From: Bacteroidales bacterium UBA5206
Lineage (GTDB): Bacteria; Bacteroidota; Bacteroidia; Bacteroidales; Tenuifilaceae
Direction of reading: 5' to 3'
Assembly: GCA_002412705.1 (NCBI GenBank)
Contig: DHVO01000067.1
Span: forward strand, 1 to 22,705
DNA length: 22,705 nt
The notes beneath the pieces were generated by a model. It was not told the origin of the DNA. It searched no databases and saw only the letters and a program-made list of their open reading frames with translations. Positions within the stretch are counted from its first letter, which is position 1. Every line of letters begins with the position of its first letter. Made by a program: the position numbers and the translations under genes. Shown piece after piece: positions 7,005-14,981 of the stretch.

Positions 7005-9119
7005 ATGGCAAGAGATTTAAGATTTACCCGTAATATAGGAATCATGGCACACATCGACGCCGGAAAGACTACTACTTCCGAGCGTATTCTTTATTATACG
7101 GGTAAAACTCACAAGATTGGTGAAGTACACGAAGGTGGTGCTACCATGGACTGGATGGTTCAGGAGCAGGAGAGGGGTATTACCATTACTTCAGCTGCAA
7201 CTACAACTTTCTGGAAGTACAATGAGAAGCAGTACCAAATCAACATCATCGACACCCCAGGCCACGTGGACTTTACCGTAGAGGTAGAGCGCTCTCTTAG
7301 GGTTCTTGATGGTGCTGTAGCTGTGTTCTGCGCCGTTGGTGGTGTTGAGCCACAAAGCGAAACTGTTTGGCGCCAAGCCGATAAGTACCGCGTTCCAAAA
7401 ATGGCGTTCGTTAACAAAATGGACCGTGTTGGTGCCGATTTCCTTTCTGTTGTTGGACAGATTAAGGATAGACTAGGCGCTAATGCTATTCCTGTTCAGC
7501 TACCAATTGGTGCCGAGGATACCTTTAAAGGTGTTGTTGACCTAATTGAAAATAAAGCTGTTGTTTGGTACGAAGAGCCAGGTTCTAAAGAGGTTAACTA
7601 CCGTCTTGAGGATATACCTGCTGGTATGGAAGCTGAAGTTGCTGAGTGGCGTGAGAAGTTGATTGAGGCTGTTGCTTCATACAACGACGACCTAATGGAG
7701 CGCTTCTTCGAAGATCCAGATTCTATTACCAAGGAAGAAATAATCGAAACTATCCGTAAGGCAACTATCGATATGTCTATTGTGCCTGTTCTTTGTGGCT
7801 CTGCCTTCAAGAACAAAGGGGTACAACGACTACTTGATGCTGTTGTTGCATTCCTTCCAAGTCCGATGGACATTGGTGCTGTAACTGGTACTAACCCAGA
7901 TTCAGGGGATGAGGTAGTTCGTAACGCTGATTCTTCAGAGCCTTTCTGCGGATTAGCATTTAAAATTGCAACCGACCCATACGTAGGTCGCCTTGCATTT
8001 ATCCGTGTTTACTCTGGTAAACTAGAGAGCGGTAGCTACATCTTCAATACCCGTAGCGGTAAAAAAGAGCGTATTAGCCGTCTTTACCAAATGCACGCTA
8101 ACAAGCAAAATCCAATTGAGTTCTGCGAAGCAGGTGATATTTGCGCCGCTGTAGGTTTCAAAGACCTTCGCACTGGCGATACCGTTTGCGAGGAGAAGAA
8201 CCCAATTGCACTTGAATCTATGACCTTCCCCGATCCAGTTATCGGATTGGCTATTGAACCCAAAACACAGAAAGACCTTGATAAGCTAGGAGTGGCTCTT
8301 GGCAAACTATCTGAAGAGGATCCAACTTTCCGTGTAAAATCTGATGAGGAGAGCGGACAAACCGTTATTAGTGGTATGGGTGAGCTTCACCTTGAGATTA
8401 TCGTTGACCGTTTACGTAGAGAATTCAACGTGGACATCAACCAAGGTGCACCACAGGTTGCATACCGCGAAGCAATCACTGGCTCTGTAGAGCACCGCGA
8501 GGTGTTCAAAAAGCAGTCTGGTGGTCGTGGTAAGTTCGCCGATATCGTGGTTACTATCGAGCCTGCACCAGAAGGCGTAACTGGTCTCCAGTTCGTTGAC
8601 GAGGTGAAGGGTGGTAATGTACCTCGCGAGTTTATCCCATCAGTAGCTAAAGGTTTCCAAGAGGCGCTTAAAAACGGTCCATTGGCCGGTTTTGCAATGC
8701 CAAGCCTTAAAGTTACCCTTAAGGATGGTTCGTTCCATCCAGTTGACTCTGACGCCCTATCGTTTGAAATTGCAGCAAGACAGGCGTTCAGACATGCATG
8801 TCCAAAGGCGAAACCCATTATCCTTGAGCCAATCATGGCTGTAGAGGTTGTTACTCCAGAAGAGTACATGGGGGATGTAATTGGCGATTTCAACAAACGC
8901 CGCGGACAAATTACCGGTATGGAGTCTAAAGGTGGTGCACGTGTAGTTAAGGCCAAAGTGCCCCTATCCGAAATGTTTGGATATGTAACCGTACTTCGTA
9001 CCTTGAGCTCCGGAAGGGCTACCTCAACAATGGAGTTCTCTCACTATGCTGAGGTTCCTGCCAACCTGGCCAAGGAGATTATTGAGAAATCGCAAGGAAA
9101 AGCCGTAAAGGAAGATTAA
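7005..9119 (+). CDS. fusA: Translation elongation factor G (housekeeping)
   Basis: A 704-residue GTPase that drives tRNA-mRNA translocation and, with RRF, ribosome recycling. All GTPase motifs are canonical: AHIDAGKT (15-22), RGIT (57-60), DTPGHVDF with catalytic His87 (83-90), NKMD (137-140) and GSA (265-267). Domain IV has the KKQSGGRGKF loop and HPVDSDALSF. It contrasts point by point with the paralogue at 3494..5650. An AAAGGA at 6991-6996, 8 bases before the ATG, is one of the few SD-like sequences in the window. It is followed directly by rpsJ; tuf, which follows fusA in E. coli, is absent here. Confidence 0.99.
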   Translation: MARDLRFTRNIGIMAHIDAGKTTTSERILYYTGKTHKIGEVHEGGATMDWMVQEQERGITITSAATTTFWKYNEKQYQINIIDTPGHVDFTVEVERSLRVLDGAVAVFCAVGGVEPQSETVWRQADKYRVPKMAFVNKMDRVGADFLSVVGQIKDRLGANAIPVQLPIGAEDTFKGVVDLIENKAVVWYEEPGSKEVNYRLEDIPAGMEAEVAEWREKLIEAVASYNDDLMERFFEDPDSITKEEIIETIRKATIDMSIVPVLCGSAFKNKGVQRLLDAVVAFLPSPMDIGAVTGTNPDSGDEVVRNADSSEPFCGLAFKIATDPYVGRLAFIRVYSGKLESGSYIFNTRSGKKERISRLYQMHANKQNPIEFCEAGDICAAVGFKDLRTGDTVCEEKNPIALESMTFPDPVIGLAIEPKTQKDLDKLGVALGKLSEEDPTFRVKSDEESGQTVISGMGELHLEIIVDRLRREFNVDINQGAPQVAYREAITGSVEHREVFKKQSGGRGKFADIVVTIEPAPEGVTGLQFVDEVKGGNVPREFIPSVAKGFQEALKNGPLAGFAMPSLKVTLKDGSFHPVDSDALSFEIAARQAFRHACPKAKPIILEPIMAVEVVTPEEYMGDVIGDFNKRRGQITGMESKGGARVVKAKVPLSEMFGYVTVLRTLSSGRATSTMEFSHYAEVPANLAKEIIEKSQGKAVKED

Positions 9120-9140
9120 CCATTTACCTTTTGTAAACAA

Positions 9141-9446
9141 ATGAGCCAGAAGATTCGAATCAAGTTGAAATCGTACGATCACAACCTGGTGGACAAATCG
9201 GCCGAGAAAATCGTGAAAACCGTAAAAGCCACCGGAGCAGTGGTGAGTGGTCCAATTCCGCTACCTACACACAAGCGGATTTTTACCGTAAACCGCTCTA
9301 CCTTTGTGAACAAGAAATCGAGAGAGCAGTTCCAACTTTGCTCTTTCAAGAGATTACTCGACATCTACAGCTCCACGCCAAAGACAATTGACGCGCTCAT
9401 GAAACTTGAGCTGCCTAGTGGAGTCGAAGTAGAAATTAAAGTATGA
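9141..9446 (+). CDS. rpsJ: 30S ribosomal protein S10
   Basis: S10 (101 residues) is a 30S head protein; in other bacteria it also pairs with NusB and NusG in antitermination and transcription-translation coupling. The signature SGPIPLPTHKRIFTV (about 36-50) and the RRL-like KRLLDIYSSTPKTIDALMKL block are present. The length is normal. It joins the str and S10 sections with a gap of only 21 bases, which carries TTTTGTAAACAAA directly against the ATG, a word seen again before rpmJ. No SD sequence. Confidence 0.98.
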   Translation: MSQKIRIKLKSYDHNLVDKSAEKIVKTVKATGAVVSGPIPLPTHKRIFTVNRSTFVNKKSREQFQLCSFKRLLDIYSSTPKTIDALMKLELPSGVEVEIKV

Positions 9447-9471
9447 GTGTGATTAGTTAATACTAAGAAAA

Positions 9472-10092
9472 ATGCCAGGATTAATTGGACGTAAAATCGG
9501 AATGACTTCCGTGTTTGGTGCTGATGGTAAAAATATACCATGCACCGTGATTGAAGCTGGTCCCTGCGTTGTTACTCAAATTAAAAACCAAGAAGTGGAT
9601 GGCTACGATGCCATTCAGCTTGCGTTTGACGACAAGAAGGAGAAGCATACCAGCAACGCGCTGTTAGGTCACTTCAAAAAGGCTAACACTACCCCTAAGC
9701 GTAAAGTAGTTGAATTCAAAGATTGGGATCACCAGTACAACCTAGGCGATACCGTTGGCGTTGACATCTTCACAGAAGAAGATAAATGGGTTGACGTAAC
9801 CGGTATTACTAAAGGTAAAGGTTTCCAAGGTGTTGTGAAACGCCATGGTTTCGGTGGTGTGGGTGGACAAACCCACGGCCAGCACAACCGTCTTCGCGCT
9901 CCCGGTTCTATGGGTGCTTCTTCTTACCCAAGCCGTGTATTCAAGGGTAAGAGATTAGCTGGACGTACTGGTGGTGATCAGGTTAAAATTGTTAACCTAC
10001 GCATTCTGAAAGTGCTACCAGAGAATAACCTTATTCTCGTAAAAGGTTCTATTCCAGGTGCTAAAGGTTCATACTTAATCATTGAGAAATAA
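9472..10092 (+). CDS. rplC: 50S ribosomal protein L3
   Basis: L3 (206 residues) is an early assembly protein whose internal loop reaches the peptidyl-transferase centre. MPGLIGRKIGMTSVF at the start and GKGFQGVVKRHGFGG (about 115-129) identify it. In the loop the sequence reads GSMGASSYPSRVFKGKR, where E. coli has GQNQTPGKVFKGKK; the Gln methylated by PrmB in E. coli is thus not present, which is common in this phylum as far as I know. Its TAA overlaps the rplD ATG by one base (TAATG), a sign of translational coupling. Confidence 0.98.
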   Translation: MPGLIGRKIGMTSVFGADGKNIPCTVIEAGPCVVTQIKNQEVDGYDAIQLAFDDKKEKHTSNALLGHFKKANTTPKRKVVEFKDWDHQYNLGDTVGVDIFTEEDKWVDVTGITKGKGFQGVVKRHGFGGVGGQTHGQHNRLRAPGSMGASSYPSRVFKGKRLAGRTGGDQVKIVNLRILKVLPENNLILVKGSIPGAKGSYLIIEK

Positions 10093-10724
10093 TGGAAATC
10101 AACGTACTTAATATAGCTGGAAAGGAAACCGGGCGCAAGATCGAGCTCAACGATGCTATTTTTGGTATTGAGCCTAACGATCACGCTATCTACCTCGATG
10201 TAAAGCAATACTTGGCTAACCAGCGCCAAGGTACGCACAAGTCAAAACAGAGGAACGAAGTATCTGGTAGCACCCGCAAGCTTAAAAAGCAAAAGGGTAC
10301 TGGTACTGCTCGTGCAGGTAGCATTAAGTCGCCACTATTCCGTGGAGGTGGTCGCGTATTTGGTCCAGTTCCCCGCGACTATAGCTTTAAGCTTAACAAA
10401 AAGTTAAAGCAATTAGCTCGTAAAAGTGCTCTTGCATATAAGGCTCGCACTAACGCCATCTACGTTCTTGAGGACTTCAATTTTGAGACTCCAAAAACCA
10501 AGGAGTACATCAACATCCTAAAGAACTTAAACTTAGTTGACAAAAAGTCGATTTTGGTGCTTAGCGAACCAAATAAAAATATATATTTGTCATCCAGGAA
10601 TTTACAGAAGCAAAAAGTCGCAACTGCCTCTAACTTAAATACTTACGAGATAGTTGATTCTTCGGCTCTTGTACTAGTAGAGAGCTCAGTAGACGTTTTG
10701 CATAAAATGTTTCAAGTATTATAA
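10092..10724 (+). CDS. rplD: 50S ribosomal protein L4 (uL4)
   Basis: L4 (210 residues) binds 23S rRNA and sends a long loop into the exit tunnel. The loop motif QKGTGTARAGSIKSPLFRGG (about 67-86) is well conserved. In E. coli L4 represses the S10 operon at its leader; no S10-type leader is seen here because rpsJ has only a 21-base gap before it. The start overlaps the rplC stop. A short stretch near 10571-10590 is unusually A/T rich compared with its surroundings (codons around residues 160-167). Confidence 0.97.
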   Translation: MEINVLNIAGKETGRKIELNDAIFGIEPNDHAIYLDVKQYLANQRQGTHKSKQRNEVSGSTRKLKKQKGTGTARAGSIKSPLFRGGGRVFGPVPRDYSFKLNKKLKQLARKSALAYKARTNAIYVLEDFNFETPKTKEYINILKNLNLVDKKSILVLSEPNKNIYLSSRNLQKQKVATASNLNTYEIVDSSALVLVESSVDVLHKMFQVL

Positions 10725-10735
10725 ACCCTGTAGCG

Positions 10736-11026
10736 ATGAACATTTTAATTAGGCCAGTTGTAACCGAGAAAATGGAACGGGTAAGCGAGAAGCTTAACCG
10801 TTATGGCTTTATTGTAGAAAAGACAGCCAATCGGTTCCAAATTAAGAAGGCCATAGAAGAGCTGTACGGAGTAACCGTTGATTCGGTTAATACCATGCGT
10901 TACGGAGGAAAATGGAAATCCCGCTACACACGTGCCGGGGTTATCGTTGGCCGCACAAACAGCTACAAGAAAGCTATCGTGACGCTAAAAGAAGGTGATA
11001 AGATTGATTTTTATAGCAACATCTAA
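10736..11026 (+). CDS. rplW: 50S ribosomal protein L23
   Basis: L23 (96 residues) rims the exit of the nascent-peptide tunnel and is the docking site of trigger factor and SRP. N-terminal IRPVVTEKM holds Glu11, which corresponds to the trigger-factor contact Glu18 of E. coli. The central NRFQIKKAIEELYGVTV helix-strand and the end KAIVTLKEGDKIDFY are typical. It lies 11 bases behind rplD and 5 bases before rplB, in the standard S10 order. Confidence 0.97.
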   Translation: MNILIRPVVTEKMERVSEKLNRYGFIVEKTANRFQIKKAIEELYGVTVDSVNTMRYGGKWKSRYTRAGVIVGRTNSYKKAIVTLKEGDKIDFYSNI

Positions 11027-11031
11027 CGACA

Positions 11032-11856
11032 ATGGCTGTAAGGAAATTAAAACCTGTTACACCAGGACAGAGGCATAAAATTATAGGTGTATTTGACGAT
11101 ATTACGACTTCAACACCTGAGAAATCGTTGCTACGCCCCCTGAAAAAGACCGGTGGTAGAAATAACACTGGTAAAATGACCATGAGATATATAGGGGGTG
11201 GCCATAAACGTAGATACAGGGTAATTGACTTTACCCGCGATCGCGACGGAGTAGCGGCAGAGGTGAAAACCATTGAGTACGATCCAAACCGTACCGCACG
11301 CATCGCGTTGGTTCAGTATGAAGACGGTGAAAAACGTTACATCGTTGCACCAACTGGCCTACAAGTAGGTCAGACCATTATGTCTGGTATGGGCGTTGCC
11401 CCCGAAGTAGGCAACACGTTATTCCTATCGGAGATTCCACTAGGTACTCTAATCCACAACATTGAGCTTCGCCCAGGCCAAGGAGCTATTATGGCTCGTA
11501 GCGCTGGTTCTTACGCTCAGCTACTTGCTCGCGAGGGTAAGTACGCCGTGATTAAGCTGCCTAGCGGTGAAACCCGTATGGTGTTGACCAGCTGCAAAGC
11601 AACTGTTGGTACTGTTTCTAACTCAGACCATGCGCTGGAGAGATCTGGAAAAGCTGGCCGTACCCGTTGGTTAGGCCGTCGTCCTCGTAATAGAGGTGTT
11701 TCCATGAACCCAGTAGATCACCCAATGGGTGGTGGTGAAGGCCGTCAGTCTGGAGGTCACCCACGCACACGTAAGGGTATCCCAGCTAAGGGTTACAAGA
11801 CTCGTTCTAGGAAGAACCAGTCCAACAAGTTTATTATTGAACGCAGGAAAAAGTAA
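11032..11856 (+). CDS. rplB: 50S ribosomal protein L2
   Basis: L2 (274 residues) is one of the most conserved large-subunit proteins, needed for subunit association and close to the peptidyl-transferase centre. N-terminal OB-type and C-terminal SH3-like parts are both present. The signature NPVDHPMGGGEGR (226-238) contains His230, corresponding to His229 of E. coli. GKMTMRYIGGGHKRRYR (48-64) is the rRNA-binding stretch. Full length, ends in a basic tail (RRKK). A small hairpin TTAGA/TCTAA (11857-11871) lies in the gap before rpsS. Confidence 0.98.
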   Translation: MAVRKLKPVTPGQRHKIIGVFDDITTSTPEKSLLRPLKKTGGRNNTGKMTMRYIGGGHKRRYRVIDFTRDRDGVAAEVKTIEYDPNRTARIALVQYEDGEKRYIVAPTGLQVGQTIMSGMGVAPEVGNTLFLSEIPLGTLIHNIELRPGQGAIMARSAGSYAQLLAREGKYAVIKLPSGETRMVLTSCKATVGTVSNSDHALERSGKAGRTRWLGRRPRNRGVSMNPVDHPMGGGEGRQSGGHPRTRKGIPAKGYKTRSRKNQSNKFIIERRKK

Positions 11857-11875
11857 TTAGAAAAAGTCTAAAGGT

Positions 11876-12145
11876 ATGAGTAGGTCTCTTAAAAAAGGTC
11901 CCTTCATCGATTATAAGCTAGAGAAGCGAATCATCGAAATGAACACTTCCAGCAAGAAGCAGGTTATTAAAACCTGGTCGAGAAGGTCTATGATCTCACC
12001 TGACTTTGTTGGTCACACCGTAGCAGTTCACAACGGGAATAAGTTTATTCCCGTATATGTTACCGAAAACATGGTTGGTCACAAGCTTGGTGAATTTTCT
12101 CCCACCCGCACCTTCCGTGGTCATGGAGGTAATAAGAAGAAATAA
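11876..12145 (+). CDS. rpsS: 30S ribosomal protein S19
   Basis: S19 (89 residues) sits in the 30S head in contact with S13 and the A-site finger region. MSRSLKKGPF at the start and the highly conserved VGHKLGEFSPTRTFRGH (67-83) identify it. Codons 53-60 (HNGNKFIPV region) use GGG and CCC and form a perfect 10-base inverted repeat in the DNA, listed separately. Normal length and position between rplB and rplV. Confidence 0.98.
   Translation: MSRSLKKGPFIDYKLEKRIIEMNTSSKKQVIKTWSRRSMISPDFVGHTVAVHNGNKFIPVYVTENMVGHKLGEFSPTRTFRGHGGNKKK
12033..12054 (+). repeat. Perfect 10-base inverted repeat inside rpsS
   Basis: ACGGGAATAA (12033-12042) and TTATTCCCGT (12045-12054) are exact reverse complements with a 2-base centre. 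As RNA this gives a 9-bp hairpin with an AGTT loop. No U-tract follows, so it is not an intrinsic terminator. Confidence 0.6.
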
Positions 12146-12176
12146 GTGAATCTGATCAATTAAAGGAATTTTAATA

Positions 12177-12593
12177 ATGGGTGCAAGAAAACGTTTAAAA
12201 GCCGAAGAAATAAAGGCAGCGAAGCGCCAGAAGGCATTTGCCATTCTGCGTGACGTTCCTACCTCTCCCCGGAAAATGCGCTTAGTAGTTGACATGGTCC
12301 GCGGCAAAGAGGTAAAAACCGCTCTGGATATACTAAAGTTCTCTTCGAAGGAAGCATCAGGCAGAGTTGAGAAGCTCATTATGTCTGCAGTTGCTAACTG
12401 GCAAGTAAAGAACGAAGGCGTACGCCTAGAAGATGCAAACCTGTACGTAAAAGAGATCTTTGTTGACGAAGGTCGCTCACTAAAGCGTATCAGAACAGCA
12501 CCTCAAGGTCGCGCTCATCGTATCCGCAAGCGCTCCAACCATGTAACGGTTGTTGTAGATAGTGCAGTTACTAATGATTCTCAAAATAAATAA
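12177..12593 (+). CDS. rplV: 50S ribosomal protein L22
   Basis: L22 (138 residues) extends a beta-hairpin along the exit tunnel, opposite L4. VPTSPRKMRLVVDMVRGK (about 27-44) and the hairpin GRAHRIRKRSNHVTVVV (about 111-127) are characteristic. The N-terminus is about 20 residues longer than in E. coli, rich in Lys and Ala (MGARKRLKAEEIKAAKRQ). The upstream sequence has AAAGGA ending 9 bases before the ATG, an SD-like match of the kind also seen at fusA. Confidence 0.97.
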   Translation: MGARKRLKAEEIKAAKRQKAFAILRDVPTSPRKMRLVVDMVRGKEVKTALDILKFSSKEASGRVEKLIMSAVANWQVKNEGVRLEDANLYVKEIFVDEGRSLKRIRTAPQGRAHRIRKRSNHVTVVVDSAVTNDSQNK

Positions 12594-12600
12594 CAGCTAG

Positions 12601-13329
12601 ATGGGACAGAAAGTTAATCCAATAGGAAGCAGATTAGGAATCATCAAAGGATGGGATTCCAACTGGTACGGTGGAAATAGCTATGCTCAGAAGCTGGTTG
12701 AGGACAACAAGATCCGTGAGTACCTTAACGCAAGGCTTGCTAAAGCCAGCGTTTCCAAAATAGTAATAGAACGTACGCTGAAGTTGATCACCGTTACTGT
12801 TCACACAGCACGTCCAGGTATTATTATTGGAAAAGGCGGGCAAGAGGTTGACAAGCTAAAGGAAGAGCTAAAGAAGATTACCAAAAAAGAGGTTCAAATC
12901 AACATCTTTGAGGTAAAACGCCCTGAGCTCGATGCGACAATTGTTGCCAACAACATAGCTCGTCAGCTAGAAGGCCGTATCTCTTACCGTCGCGCAATCA
13001 AGATGGCTATTGCCTCTACCATGCGCATGGGAGCAGATGGTATTAAGGTACAAATTTCCGGCCGCTTGGGCGGTGCCGAAATGGCACGCTCCGAGACCTA
13101 TAAGGAAGGCCGTATTCCTCTACACACTATCCGCGCTGATATAGACTACGCCCTAGGCGAAGCTCTAACCAAAGTCGGCTTGATAGGTATTAAGGTATGG
13201 GTTTGCAACGGGCTAGTTTATGGAAAGCGCGACTTGTCGCCTAACCTAGGCTTAAGTGCACCAGCAAACGCTCCTGCGCCAAGTGGCAACAAGCCTCGTG
13301 GTGGTGGTATGAGGAAGAAACGTAAATAG
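12601..13329 (+). CDS. rpsC: 30S ribosomal protein S3
   Basis: S3 (242 residues) lines the mRNA entry tunnel of the 30S subunit, where in E. coli it contributes to helicase activity. N-terminal MGQKVNPIGSRLG and the KH-domain loop GIIIGKGGQEVDKL (73-86) identify it. ISGRLGGAEMARSE is the C-terminal family block. The last 25 residues are a low-complexity tail rich in Ala, Pro, Gly and Lys, likely disordered. Starts 7 bases after the rplV stop without an SD. Confidence 0.98.
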   Translation: MGQKVNPIGSRLGIIKGWDSNWYGGNSYAQKLVEDNKIREYLNARLAKASVSKIVIERTLKLITVTVHTARPGIIIGKGGQEVDKLKEELKKITKKEVQINIFEVKRPELDATIVANNIARQLEGRISYRRAIKMAIASTMRMGADGIKVQISGRLGGAEMARSETYKEGRIPLHTIRADIDYALGEALTKVGLIGIKVWVCNGLVYGKRDLSPNLGLSAPANAPAPSGNKPRGGGMRKKRK

Positions 13330-13354
13330 TAAAGATTAAAAGGATTCTCAGGAA

Positions 13355-13783
13355 ATGTTACAGCCAAAGAAAACCAAGTTCAGGAGGCAGCAAAAGGGCC
13401 GTATGAAGGGTATTGCGCAACGGGGAAACCAGTTGGCATTTGGATCCTTCGGTATCAAAGCCCTTGAGTCGAGCTGGATTACCGGCCGCCAAATAGAAGC
13501 TGCACGTCAGGCCGTGACCCGTTACATGAAACGTGAAGGTCAAATTTGGATCAGGATTTTCCCCGATAAGCCCATAACCAAGAAGCCTGCAGAGGTACGT
13601 ATGGGTAAAGGTAAGGGTGCTCCTGAGGGATTTGTGGCTCCAGTTACCCCCGGCCGCATGCTAATTGAGGCAGAAGGGGTACCTTATGAGGTAGCAAAAG
13701 AGGCACTTCGTCTTGCCGCTCAAAAGCTACCTATTACTACTAAGTTTGTGGTTCGCCACGATTACGTTGAATCTTCAAACTAA
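13355..13783 (+). CDS. rplP: 50S ribosomal protein L16
   Basis: L16 (142 residues) is a late assembly protein that shapes the A-site tRNA pocket between 5S rRNA and the peptidyl-transferase centre. MLQPKKTKFRRQQKGR and VRMGKGKGAPEGFVAPVTPG (about 81-100) are the family signatures; the Arg of RMGKGKG corresponds to the hydroxylated Arg81 of E. coli, although whether it is modified here is unknown. AGGA occurs twice upstream (AAAAGGATTCTCAGGAA), giving a possible weak SD. Confidence 0.98.
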   Translation: MLQPKKTKFRRQQKGRMKGIAQRGNQLAFGSFGIKALESSWITGRQIEAARQAVTRYMKREGQIWIRIFPDKPITKKPAEVRMGKGKGAPEGFVAPVTPGRMLIEAEGVPYEVAKEALRLAAQKLPITTKFVVRHDYVESSN

Positions 13784-13790
13784 TTGAGCC

Positions 13791-14003
13791 ATGAAGACCT
13801 CAGAAATAAGAGAGCTTACTATTAAGGAGATTGAGGAGCGCATTGATGTTGAGCAAACTCAGCTGTTGAAGCTAAAGATGGGACACAGCATTACTCCTCT
13901 GGATAATCCAATGAAAATCAAAGAGGCTCGCAAGAATATTGCAAGGTTGAAAACCATTCTCAGCGAACGGAAACAAGCAGAAACTGAGAACAAGAAAAGT
14001 TAA
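13791..14003 (+). CDS. rpmC: 50S ribosomal protein L29
   Basis: L29 (70 residues) is a two-helix protein next to L23 at the tunnel exit. The KTSEIRELTIKEIEERI start and the KEARKNIARLKTILSER second helix match the family. It is 7 bases behind rplP and 7 bases before rpsQ. The C-terminal KQAETENKKS is a charged tail. Confidence 0.96.
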   Translation: MKTSEIRELTIKEIEERIDVEQTQLLKLKMGHSITPLDNPMKIKEARKNIARLKTILSERKQAETENKKS

Positions 14004-14010
14004 GTGAGCA

Positions 14011-14271
14011 ATGGAAAACACTAGAAATCTTCGCAAAGAGAGAGTAGGGGTGGTTGTTAGCAACAAGATGCAAAAGTCTATTGTTGTTGCTGTGAAGCGT
14101 AAAGTTAAGCACCCTATCTATGGTAAGTTCGTTAACCGTACTACCAAGTTCTACGCGCACGACGAGGAAAACACTTGCAATATAGGCGACGTCGTTCGGA
14201 TTATGGAAACACGACCTTTAAGCAAAAACAAGTGCTGGAGGTTAGTAGAAATCATTGAAAGAGCTAAGTAG
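14011..14271 (+). CDS. rpsQ: 30S ribosomal protein S17
   Basis: S17 (86 residues) is an OB-fold primary 16S rRNA-binding protein of the body of the 30S subunit. VVSNKMQKSIVVAVKRKVKHPIYGK (about 14-38 in two parts of the fold) and the end GDVVRIMETRPLSKNKCWRLVEI are characteristic. Only two bases separate its stop from the rplN start, which argues for coupled translation. Confidence 0.97.
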   Translation: MENTRNLRKERVGVVVSNKMQKSIVVAVKRKVKHPIYGKFVNRTTKFYAHDEENTCNIGDVVRIMETRPLSKNKCWRLVEIIERAK

Positions 14272-14273
14272 CC

Positions 14274-14639
14274 ATGATACAACAAGAGAGTAGACTAGCT
14301 GTAGCTGATAACAGCGGTGCAAAAGAGGTTCTTTGCATCCGTGTACTAGGTGGTACTGCAAGACGTTATGCCAGCATCGGGGACAAAATTGTTGTTTCTG
14401 TAAAGAGCGCAATTCCTGGCGGCGACGTTAAGAAAGGTTCCGTTACCAAAGCCGTTGTAGTTCGCACAAAGAAGGAGATTCGCCGTGCTGATGGTTCATA
14501 CATCCGTTTCGACGACAACGCCTGTGTGCTTCTAAACAACCAAGGTGAAATTCGCGGTACACGTATATTTGGCCCTGTAGCCAGGGAACTTCGTGATAAC
14601 TATATGAAGATAGTTTCTCTGGCACCAGAGGTATTGTAA
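14274..14639 (+). CDS. rplN: 50S ribosomal protein L14
   Basis: L14 (121 residues) lies at the subunit interface with L19 and is the target of the silencing factor RsfS in other bacteria. MIQQESRLAVADNSGAKEV and the block GSYIRFDDNACVLLNNQGE (about 75-93) are diagnostic, as is RIFGPVARELRD. Full length. In E. coli this gene opens the spc operon; here the 2-base gap to rpsQ leaves no room for a separate promoter in the intergenic space. Confidence 0.98.
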   Translation: MIQQESRLAVADNSGAKEVLCIRVLGGTARRYASIGDKIVVSVKSAIPGGDVKKGSVTKAVVVRTKKEIRRADGSYIRFDDNACVLLNNQGEIRGTRIFGPVARELRDNYMKIVSLAPEVL

Positions 14640-14660
14640 CCAGCAAAAATGTTCTAACCG

Positions 14661-14981
14661 ATGGGTAAGTTACACATAAAGAAAGGGGATCTAGTTTTCG
14701 TCAATGCTGGCGAATCCAAAGGTCAGCAGGGTAAAGTTCTACAAGTATTCGTTGAAAAACAACGTGCTATTGTAGAAGGCGTTAACATGGTATCTAAGCA
14801 TACCAAGCCAAACGCTCAGCACCCTCAAGGAGGCATCATTAAAATGGAGGCCCCTATTCACATCTCAAACCTGATGCTGATTGATCCCGCAACCGGAAAG
14901 CCGACCCGAATCGGGCGCCGGCGTAATGAGAATGGTAAATTAGTGCGTTATTCTAAAAAATCAGGAGAGGAGATTAAGTAA
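14661..14981 (+). CDS. rplX: 50S ribosomal protein L24
   Basis: L24 (106 residues) is one of the two proteins that start 50S assembly. The KOW motif KKGDLVFVNAGESKGQQGKV (about 7-26) and EAPIHISNLMLIDP (about 63-76) identify it. Its stop overlaps the rplE start by one base (TAATG). A short GC-rich patch (about 14900-14925, coding for PTRIGRRRN) stands out in an otherwise A/T-leaning gene. Confidence 0.97.
   Translation: MGKLHIKKGDLVFVNAGESKGQQGKVLQVFVEKQRAIVEGVNMVSKHTKPNAQHPQGGIIKMEAPIHISNLMLIDPATGKPTRIGRRRNENGKLVRYSKKSGEEIK

Noticed and set aside
8387..8956. A 189-codon minus-strand frame inside fusA
   Set aside because: It is the reverse reading of conserved EF-G domains III-IV; length comes from codon bias of the sense strand.
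9119..9141. Possible loss or deletion of tuf between fusA and rpsJ
   Set aside because: In Bacteroidetes tuf normally lies elsewhere (near the secE-nusG-rpoBC region), so its absence here is an ancestral layout rather than a deletion.
10582..10589. TATATTTG, an exact -7 box, inside rplD
   Set aside because: The only TTTG upstream is about 25 bases away, too far, and the spot lies inside a conserved coding stretch. One such match per several kb is expected by chance.
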